Below, one piece after another: positions 57,151 to 64,000 of a DNA stretch of 64,000 nucleotides. Source of the stretch: Prochlorococcus sp. HOT208_60m_813G15 (GTDB lineage: Bacteria > Cyanobacteriota > Cyanobacteriia > PCC-6307 > Cyanobiaceae); assembly GCA_002026165.1 (NCBI GenBank), contig MWOS01000093.1, forward strand, positions 20,948-84,947, read 5' to 3'. The notes under the pieces were generated by a model. That model was given only the letters and a program-made list of their open reading frames with translations. It was not told the origin of the DNA and did not search any database. The position numbers and the translations under genes were made by a program. Within the stretch, counting starts at the first letter, position 1. Every line of letters starts with the position of its first letter.

Positions 57151-59592
57151 ATGGATAAGAAAAAATTCACTTCTATTTCTCTTCAAGAAGAAATGCAACG
57201 TTCTTATCTAGAATATGCGATGAGTGTAATAGTTGGACGTGCTCTTCCTGATGCAAGAGACGGGCTTAAGCCTGTCCAGAGAAGAATATTATTTGCGATG
57301 CACGAATTAGGATTAACACCAGAAAGACCATTTAGAAAGTGTGCGAGAGTTGTTGGAGATGTGCTTGGGAAATACCATCCTCATGGAGATCAAGCAGTAT
57401 ATGATGCACTAGTAAGGTTAGTACAAAATTTTTCAACTAAGTATCCAACACTAGACGGACATGGAAATTTTGGATCAGTAGATAATGATCCACCTGCAGC
57501 AATGAGATATACAGAAACAAGATTAGCGCCAATAGCCCATAAAGCATTCCTTGAAGAAATTGGATCAGAAACAGTAAATTTTTCAAATAACTTCGATGGT
57601 TCTCAAAAAGAACCAGAAATTCTACCGGCCCAACTACCATTTTTACTATTAAACGGATCCTCAGGAATTGCCGTGGGAATGGCAACAAATATTCCACCTC
57701 ATAACCTTGGAGAAATAGTAGATGGTCTAGTGACAATGGTAGAAAATAAAGATGTAAGTGATAAAAAACTTTCCAAGATTATTAAGGGACCTGATTTCCC
57801 AACGGGTGGAGAATTAATTTATAGTAAAGCGATAGAGGAGTTGTACGAAACTGGAAAGGGATCAATAACAATAAGAGGAGTCATAAAAAAAGAAGAGTTA
57901 AATCTAGGTAAAGGCAAACATAAGAGAAATGCATTAATAATTTCAGAACTTCCTTATCAAATAAGCAAAGCTGGCTGGATAGAAAAATTAGCAGAACTCG
58001 TAAATTCAGGAAAAATTAATGGAATATCAGATATTAGGGATGAAAGCGATAGAGATGGAATGAGAATTGTAATAGAATTAAAAAAAGACTCTAATGCTGA
58101 CTTTGTAATTTCTCATTTATATAAAAAAACAACTTTACAAACAAATTTTGGTGCAATATTTTTAACTTTAATTAAAGGCAAACCAGTTCAATTAAATCTA
58201 AAAGAATATCTCAATTTTTTTCTTGAATTTAGAGAAGAAACAATTAGAAAGAGAACAAATTATTTTTTAAAAAATACTGTTGAAAAACTAGAAATCTTAG
58301 AAGGTTTATCGAAAGCCACTAATAATATAAAAAAAATTATCCAGGTTATTGAAGACTCAGAAAATTCTTTAGAGGCCAAATCGAAATTAATCCATTATTT
58401 TCTTTTAAATGAAAAACAAGCAATTTCAGTTTTGGATATGCCACTAAAAAAATTAACAAATTTAGAGAAAAAACAAATTGACAATGATATTCAAAATTTA
58501 CAAAAAAAGAAGGATTATTTTCAAAAGATATTAAATAATAGAAAATTATTGCTTAAACTACTAATTGAAGAATTATTAATCTTAAAAAATAAATATAATG
58601 TTAAAAGAAAAACAAAAGTACTTAAAGAGATAAATCAAAATGAAGAATTAGAAACAATTAATAATCATATATTAGAAGAATATATAAACAAGAAGACTAA
58701 GTTAGTAATAGATAATAGACTATATGTAAGAAAAATAATTTTTAATAACTACAAAAAATTATTTGAGGATGTCAACAAAATTATAGATAATAAAAATATT
58801 CAAAGATTTATATGTAATATTGACAAAAAATTAAAAATAATTGGAGTCACATTTACCGGTAAAGTTTTTCATATTGACTGGGAGTCAAATATTAATAATG
58901 AATATAAATTAGATAATAAAATTCTTGGAAATATCAATCATAATGAAATTATCAATTTTCATTCGATTACAAAAGGAATTGATAATTATTTATGTATCTT
59001 AAATGCGGATGGGAGATTTAAAAAAGTTTTATTTGATGAAGAAATGATTAAAAGCAATAGATCTTTCTCGATTACAAAATTAAAAAATAATACAAAAACA
59101 ATTGATTCATTTATTTTTAATAAAGAAAAAGAATTTATAATTTTAACCTCAATAGGAAGAATTTTTAAATTTAATTTATCAAATAAATTCTTATCACCAA
59201 GTACTAAACAATCTCAAGGATTAATCATCACAAAACTTTTACCAACCGAAAAGATTGTTTCTTGCTGTCCAATTGAAGAAGGACAAAATGTCTATATAAT
59301 TTCCAAGCTAGGAAAAATCTTTTGTATAAAAAGTAATGAAATTTATAGTGCAAATGAGTGCAGATTGGGATACTTAAATGAAAAAACCCAACTTAAAAAC
59401 GATTACTTCCTTAAAGTGTTTGTCGACAAACATTACCTTGATATTGAAACTAATAAAAATAAATCAGCCAGATTAAACTTCCAAAAATTAGATTTAAAGT
59501 CTGATAAAAAAAACCTCTTAAATGAATTGTTAAAATTAGAAATTGACGAATATCTTGAAAATTGTTTTAGACTTGAAAATTTTCTTGACTAA
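57151..59592 (+). CDS. Type II topoisomerase subunit A (GyrA/ParC-like), divergent C-terminus
   Basis: The 813-residue protein has the winged-helix and tower core: catalytic Tyr120 in AAMRYTETR, and GKYHPHGD and [14 protein letters not shown]. From about 500 onward the beta-pinwheel domain is Lys/Asn/Ile-rich and weakly conserved, and the GyrA box QRRGGKG is not found. It is thus more like ParC or a second GyrA paralog, not a typical gyrase A. The partner B subunit is not here. The 3' end overlaps convergent purF by 4 bases. Confidence 0.9.
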   Translation: MDKKKFTSISLQEEMQRSYLEYAMSVIVGRALPDARDGLKPVQRRILFAMHELGLTPERPFRKCARVVGDVLGKYHPHGDQAVYDALVRLVQNFSTKYPTLDGHGNFGSVDNDPPAAMRYTETRLAPIAHKAFLEEIGSETVNFSNNFDGSQKEPEILPAQLPFLLLNGSSGIAVGMATNIPPHNLGEIVDGLVTMVENKDVSDKKLSKIIKGPDFPTGGELIYSKAIEELYETGKGSITIRGVIKKEELNLGKGKHKRNALIISELPYQISKAGWIEKLAELVNSGKINGISDIRDESDRDGMRIVIELKKDSNADFVISHLYKKTTLQTNFGAIFLTLIKGKPVQLNLKEYLNFFLEFREETIRKRTNYFLKNTVEKLEILEGLSKATNNIKKIIQVIEDSENSLEAKSKLIHYFLLNEKQAISVLDMPLKKLTNLEKKQIDNDIQNLQKKKDYFQKILNNRKLLLKLLIEELLILKNKYNVKRKTKVLKEINQNEELETINNHILEEYINKKTKLVIDNRLYVRKIIFNNYKKLFEDVNKIIDNKNIQRFICNIDKKLKIIGVTFTGKVFHIDWESNINNEYKLDNKILGNINHNEIINFHSITKGIDNYLCILNADGRFKKVLFDEEMIKSNRSFSITKLKNNTKTIDSFIFNKEKEFIILTSIGRIFKFNLSNKFLSPSTKQSQGLIITKLLPTEKIVSCCPIEEGQNVYIISKLGKIFCIKSNEIYSANECRLGYLNEKTQLKNDYFLKVFVDKHYLDIETNKNKSARLNFQKLDLKSDKKNLLNELLKLEIDEYLENCFRLENFLD

Positions 59593-61049
59593 GATTTATA
59601 TTCATTTTCTACCCAATTTAAATACTCTTGATTTACTGTCCCTGTTACATAAGAACCTGTAAAACAACTCATTTCCAAATCTTTAATCGAAGATTCATTG
59701 ATTATCGATTTGCGTAAATTTTTAACACTTTGGTAAACAAGATTATCAATTTCGAGTTGATCAGCAATTTCACTTATAGTTCTATCATGAGCTATCAATT
59801 CATCTTTATTTGGCATATTAATTCCATAAACATGAGGAAAACGAACGGGAGGTGCTGCTGATGTAAAAAAAACTTTATTTGCTCCCGCATCTTTAGCCAT
59901 CTGAACAATTTCTTTAGAGGTAGTACCTCGAACTATTGAGTCATCAACAATTAATACATTTTTATTTTTGAATTCTGCACTCATAGCATTTAATTTTTGT
60001 CTTACAGATTTCTTACGTTTCTGCTGACCTGGCATTATGAACGTTCTACCAACATATCTATTTTTAAAAAAACCTTCTCTATATTCTATACCTAACTGTC
60101 TTGCGACTTGCATAGCGGCAGGTCGAGAAGAATCAGGAATAGGCATTACTACATCAATATCTCCAGAATTAATGGTCTCTTTTATTGTTTCAGATAAATA
60201 ATCTCCCATTTTTAAACGAGCCTTATATACTGAAATCCCATTCATAATTGAATCTGGCCTAGCTAAGTAAACATATTCAAAAGCACAAGGACATAACACT
60301 GGATTTTCGGAACATTGCTTAGAAAAAAACTCGCCATTAAGATTTATAAAAATGGCTTCTCCAGGATCGACATCTCTAACTACTTGATAATCGTTATTCT
60401 CAAGTACTAAAGATTCGCTAGCGACCATCCACTCATTTTTTTTCGTAATTGATGAAATTCTTTTTCCTATAACTAAAGGTCTAATACCAAAAGGATCTCT
60501 AAATGCTAATAAGCCATGTCCTGAAATTAATGCTATTGAAGCATATGATCCCTGAATTCTTTTATGTAAAGATTTGACAGCATCAAAAATAGTATCAGGT
60601 TGTAATTCTTGATTATGAATCTGTTCCTGCAATTCTGTAGCAAATACATTTAATAACATTTCAGTATCACTTGAAGAATTGGTATGACGCTTATCAATAT
60701 TAAATAATTGTTTTTCTAAATCTCTGGTATTGGTCAAATTACCATTATGTATCAAAACAATTCCATAAGGAGCATTAACATAAAAGGGTTGGGCTTCCTC
60801 AACACTTTCTGCTGATCCCTTTGTGGCATATCTAACATGACCCAAACCAATTTTGCCGATTAAATTCCTCATATCTCTAGTTCTATATGCAGTGCTTACC
60901 TGACCTTTAGCCTTATGGATATGAAAAATAGTATTTTCCATTGTAGCTATACCAGTTGAATCTTGACCCCTATGTTGAAGAAGCAAAAGACTATCGTAAA
61001 TTTGTTGATTTACATCATCTGAAGAAACGATTCCAACTATTCCACACAT
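59589..61049 (-). CDS. purF: Amidophosphoribosyltransferase
   Basis: PurF makes phosphoribosylamine from PRPP and glutamine, the first purine step. The 486-residue protein starts [10 protein letters not shown], with Cys2 as the nucleophile after Met removal and no propeptide. The PRPP loop is [13 protein letters not shown], near residue 360. The cysteines that hold the 4Fe-4S cluster in Bacillus-type PurF are not all present (PHVYGINMP and [11 protein letters not shown] at those places), so this is an E. coli-like cluster-free form. It lies 47 bases after purL. Confidence 0.96.
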   Translation of the reverse strand: MCGIVGIVSSDDVNQQIYDSLLLLQHRGQDSTGIATMENTIFHIHKAKGQVSTAYRTRDMRNLIGKIGLGHVRYATKGSAESVEEAQPFYVNAPYGIVLIHNGNLTNTRDLEKQLFNIDKRHTNSSSDTEMLLNVFATELQEQIHNQELQPDTIFDAVKSLHKRIQGSYASIALISGHGLLAFRDPFGIRPLVIGKRISSITKKNEWMVASESLVLENNDYQVVRDVDPGEAIFINLNGEFFSKQCSENPVLCPCAFEYVYLARPDSIMNGISVYKARLKMGDYLSETIKETINSGDIDVVMPIPDSSRPAAMQVARQLGIEYREGFFKNRYVGRTFIMPGQQKRKKSVRQKLNAMSAEFKNKNVLIVDDSIVRGTTSKEIVQMAKDAGANKVFFTSAAPPVRFPHVYGINMPNKDELIAHDRTISEIADQLEIDNLVYQSVKNLRKSIINESSIKDLEMSCFTGSYVTGTVNQEYLNWVENEYKS

Positions 61050-61096
61050 AACTTAATTTATTAAAAATTTTAATAGTTGAAAAAACTTTTTCATAT

Positions 61097-63436
61097 TCAA
61101 AAGTGTACTGAGATACTATTATTAAATTTTTCGGTTAATTCCTCAACCCTAATATTGCAAATATTTTTTTCTTGAATTTTTATATTAAGAGTTTCACTTG
61201 AAACATATCCTATTTTTTTTATATATACGCTTGATTGAGAATTAAGTTGACTTACTTTAAGATAATTAAGCCATTCTTTTTCTTTCTTTTTATCTATTGA
61301 AAAAGTAATTCTAGAACCTCCTTCTGCAAACAATAAATTGTCATCTCTAACTAATTTTTTATTTAATTCTATCGTTGCACCTTTTCCTGACAAAATGCAA
61401 GCCTCCGCTAAAGCTATAGATAAACCGCCATCACTGATATCGTGGGAAGAAACTACAAAACCTTTTGAAATAGCATTTCTTAAAAAACTCTGACAAAACT
61501 TTTCATCTAGCAAATCTATTTTTGGAGGCCGACCTGTTATTTCTCCATGAAAATATTCCAAATAAGAACTAGCTGCAATTGTTATATCTGAGTTATAAGA
61601 ACCAATTAACCAGATTTGATCATCAATATTTTTCCATTCGCTACTTATAGCTTTTTCAACATTATCTATCTTCCCAACCATTCCAATAACTGGAGTAGGA
61701 TTGATAGGAGTTATTACATTATCTTTATTTTTAGATTCATTGTATAAAGAAACATTTCCTCCTGTTACGGGAGTTTCTAAGACTTTGCATGCTTCAGCAA
61801 TTGCAGAGCATGAAGATGAGAGTTGCCAATATCCTATTTCATTCTCCGGAGAAGAAAAATTTAAATTATTTGTAATTGCTAATGGTTCAGCCCCAACACA
61901 ACTAACGTTTCTAGCGGATTCTGCGACAGCAGCGATAGTTCCTCGGAAAGGATCAAGAGCAACCCATCTACTATTACAATCAACTGAAGCAGCGACACCA
62001 GAAAAAACTTTTCTTTTATTTTTTTTATTTTGTTCCCTAAGTCTTATTACAGCTGCATCTGATTTTCCAGGTTTAAAAACTGTATTTGCCTGCACTTGAG
62101 AGTCATATTGTTTATAAATCCATCGTTTAGAAGCTATTGAGGGATTAGAGAGTAGTTTTAAAATGATTTCTGAAAAAGAAAAATTCTTATTTTCCTTCAA
62201 TGAAAATATTTTTTGTTCATAAATTTCTGGCAAATCATTTTCTTTCCATTTCCATTTCTTTAAAAGATAATCAGGTGGATTATTTATCACATTGTGAGAA
62301 TTGACAGGTGTATCATCAGACAAAGCAGAAGTGGGTATTTGGGCAACAATTTTACCTTTATGAGAAATAATTACCTCATTATTTTCTATTACTTGACCAA
62401 TTACTTTGGCATATAATCCCCACTTATTAAATTTTTCAATAAGATCATTAATTTTTTCTTCTCTAACGACAAACAACATTCTCTCTTGCGATTCAGATAA
62501 TAAATATTGGTATGGAGACATATCATCTTCTCTAGAAGGAACCAAATCTAAATCAATAAATATACCTAATTTTCCATTTGCGGCCATTTCTGCACTGCTG
62601 CATGTTAAACCTGCAGCACCCATATCTTGAGCTGCAATTACATCTCCTGTTTTGAATGCATCCAAACAAGCTTCTATAAGACTTTTCTCAATAAACGGAT
62701 CACCTACCTGAACTGCTGGTCTATCATCCAATGAGGTTGTAGTTAATTCTGAGCTAGCAAAACTAGCACCACCAACTCCGTCTCTGCCAGTAGTATTACC
62801 AACATATAATACTGGTGATCCTATATTTTTCGCTCCAGAACAAACAATTTCATTAGTTTCTAATAATCCTAAAGCCATAACATTTACTAAGGGATTTCCG
62901 GAGTAACTATCATCAAAGTCAATTTCACCTCCAACAGTCGGCACACCTACACAATTCCCATAATGAGCGATACCGGATACAACTCCTCGCAGTAAATCAA
63001 CATTTGATAATTTATCAAGATTTCCGAATCTCAATGAATTCAACACTGCGATTGGCCTTGCACCCATTGTGAATATATCTCTTAAAATTCCTCCTACACC
63101 TGTTGCTGCACCTTGAAAGGGTTCAATAGCAGAGGGATGATTATGACTTTCTATTTTAAAAACAAGTTTTTGATTATTTCCAACATCAATAACGCCAGCA
63201 TTTTCTCCAGGTCCAACTAAAACATTTTTACCTTTAGTTGGAAACTTAGATAGTAAAGGTTTTGAATTTCTATAGCAACAATGTTCAGACCACATAACGC
63301 CAAACATGCCTAATTCCGTTCTATTAGGTTTTCTCTTTAATCTTTTACAAATTTCTTCGTAATCTTTAAGTGTTAAATTTTCAACTTTTAGTGCCTCATT
63401 TAGATCATAAAGATCATGATTTTCTAGATTTATCAT
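61097..63436 (-). CDS. purL: Phosphoribosylformylglycinamidine synthase II
   Basis: PurL makes FGAM from FGAR and ammonia in purine synthesis. At 779 residues it is the small type that works with separate PurS and PurQ. Two PurM-like halves are seen, with GMFGVMWSEHCCYRNSKPLL, FKIESHNHPSAIEPFQGAATGVGG and GGNVSLYNES as signatures. purQ and purS are not in the window. It follows the PRC-barrel-like gene by 3 bases and precedes purF. Confidence 0.97.
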   Translation of the reverse strand: MINLENHDLYDLNEALKVENLTLKDYEEICKRLKRKPNRTELGMFGVMWSEHCCYRNSKPLLSKFPTKGKNVLVGPGENAGVIDVGNNQKLVFKIESHNHPSAIEPFQGAATGVGGILRDIFTMGARPIAVLNSLRFGNLDKLSNVDLLRGVVSGIAHYGNCVGVPTVGGEIDFDDSYSGNPLVNVMALGLLETNEIVCSGAKNIGSPVLYVGNTTGRDGVGGASFASSELTTTSLDDRPAVQVGDPFIEKSLIEACLDAFKTGDVIAAQDMGAAGLTCSSAEMAANGKLGIFIDLDLVPSREDDMSPYQYLLSESQERMLFVVREEKINDLIEKFNKWGLYAKVIGQVIENNEVIISHKGKIVAQIPTSALSDDTPVNSHNVINNPPDYLLKKWKWKENDLPEIYEQKIFSLKENKNFSFSEIILKLLSNPSIASKRWIYKQYDSQVQANTVFKPGKSDAAVIRLREQNKKNKRKVFSGVAASVDCNSRWVALDPFRGTIAAVAESARNVSCVGAEPLAITNNLNFSSPENEIGYWQLSSSCSAIAEACKVLETPVTGGNVSLYNESKNKDNVITPINPTPVIGMVGKIDNVEKAISSEWKNIDDQIWLIGSYNSDITIAASSYLEYFHGEITGRPPKIDLLDEKFCQSFLRNAISKGFVVSSHDISDGGLSIALAEACILSGKGATIELNKKLVRDDNLLFAEGGSRITFSIDKKKEKEWLNYLKVSQLNSQSSVYIKKIGYVSSETLNIKIQEKNICNIRVEELTEKFNNSISVHF

Positions 63437-63439
63437 TCT

Positions 63440-64000
63440 TTATATCCAAGGATCATCTTTTTTTTCACTAAATGTTTGGGAAGTTTTATTATCATTATAA
63501 AAACTTTTTCTTTTAAAATCTAAGTTTTGGGTAATATCTTCATCTTCTTCAAGCCAATCCTCTAATCTATTAGAAGCAATATTTTTCATATCATCAAATC
63601 TATCAATAATTTTTTTTCCTTTTTGCATAAATTCATTCTTAATACTTGACTTTATTAAAGATAAATCATCTAAAGAATTAATTTCACAAAATACCAATCC
63701 AGGTTGTTGATCATTAATATTTTCAATATTTAATTTCCATCTACTAGAACCTGGAATTTTAGGATTAGATCTAGAAACCAAGTAATAAATAATTTTACCC
63801 GTTTTCATTTCAAATAAAAAATCAGCAATAACTCCTATTTTTGATCCATTTAAATTTACAAGATTAGCTTCTATTAAGGTTGGAAACCTATTTAACGTTG
63901 CTAAATCAGAAATAGCTGGATCACCTTTGACATATATTTCATTATCTATTATTTGAGAAATTTGATTAAGTCGCCAAACATTTCTTTTTAAATCAAAATT
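63440..64000 (-). CDS. PRC-barrel-like conserved protein, 5' end cut by window edge
   Basis: The frame is open to the right edge, giving 186 residues without a start. An internal ATG at 63808 lies in the middle of a conserved segment and is not the real start. The visible part has a PRC-barrel-like beta pattern (NVWRLNQISQIIDNEIYVKGD, then LNGSKIGVIADFLFEMKTGKI). A helical tail with acidic residues follows (EDWLEEDEDITQNLD). In picocyanobacteria a gene of this kind lies between dnaN and purL; that fits here and places dnaN just beyond the window. Function unknown. Confidence 0.8.
   Translation of the reverse strand, partial: NFDLKRNVWRLNQISQIIDNEIYVKGDPAISDLATLNRFPTLIEANLVNLNGSKIGVIADFLFEMKTGKIIYYLVSRSNPKIPGSSRWKLNIENINDQQPGLVFCEINSLDDLSLIKSSIKNEFMQKGKKIIDRFDDMKNIASNRLEDWLEEDEDITQNLDFKRKSFYNDNKTSQTFSEKKDDPWI

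Noticed and set aside
63440..63808. Complete 122-residue gene starting at ATG 63808
   Set aside because: The frame continues upstream without a stop to the window edge with protein-like sequence, so the gene is longer and cut by the edge.

Overview
The window reads as chromosome of a high-light-adapted Prochlorococcus, or a very close relative. It is strongly AT-rich, with short intergenic gaps and many A/T homopolymers. It carries a two-piece permuted tmRNA whose tag ends ...TAPVAA and a tandem pair of oxygen-photoreduction flavodiiron genes. It also has a plastid-type gap2, a TLP40-like cyclophilin, arginine decarboxylase, and a gene order that I recognise from picocyanobacterial chromosomes. 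The right edge is close to the conventional chromosome start: purF, purL and a PRC-barrel-like gene stand in the order that normally leads to dnaN, which should lie just past base 64000. I saw no tRNA, rRNA, CRISPR array, insertion sequence or prophage.

Layout, left to right. 1-5.1 kb: a truncated PRC-barrel gene, smc, a conserved unknown and a 51-residue membrane microprotein, all on the minus strand. 5.2-6.1 kb: a YqjD/YqjE-like membrane pair, the first gene broken by one extra A. 6.1-9.8 kb: a THUMP-type rRNA methyltransferase, ssrA, an aldo/keto reductase, and an orphan ParA ATPase overlapping a small membrane protein. 9.8-19.5 kb: housekeeping genes argJ, coaE, gatB, thiO, ndk, speA and alaS. 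19.7-23.8 kb: flv3, flv1 and an FMN reductase in one plus-strand run. 23.8-27.3 kb: a penicillin-binding protein 2 gene with a one-base insertion in an A8 run, small unknowns and a RecB/Cas4-like nuclease. 27.5-33.3 kb: a TPR-sulfotransferase, guaA, cbiD and a class V aminotransferase. 33.4-36.1 kb: small accessory-looking genes (half-length AbrB, a secreted coiled-coil protein, an HNH protein, an SDR protein). 36.1-41.4 kb: pdxA, accB, efp, cyclophilin, thiL and gap2. 41.5-50.9 kb: murC-murB-ybaB, rsgA, a TusA-like protein, dnaJ, grpE, msrB, dus, an RRM protein and argH. 51-64 kb: a PP2C phosphatase, ftsY, nusB, DUF502, queG, a TPR protein, a GyrA/ParC-like topoisomerase subunit, purF, purL and a truncated PRC-barrel-like gene.

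Most genes are single-copy housekeeping functions: purine synthesis (purL, purF, guaA), arginine and polyamine metabolism (argJ, argH, speA), peptidoglycan (murC, murB, PBP2), protein quality control (ssrA, grpE, dnaJ, msrB, efp), cofactors (thiO, thiL, pdxA, coaE, cbiD, accB) and photoprotection (flv3/flv1). I found no complete unknown defence or mobile system. The points most worth checking are two one-base homopolymer insertions (a YqjD-like gene and PBP2), the ParA plus overlapping membrane protein pair, the single-domain nuclease with cysteine pairs at both ends, the Fe-S-free type PurF, and several identical-unit coding repeats. All family assignments come from reading motifs; no database search was run.
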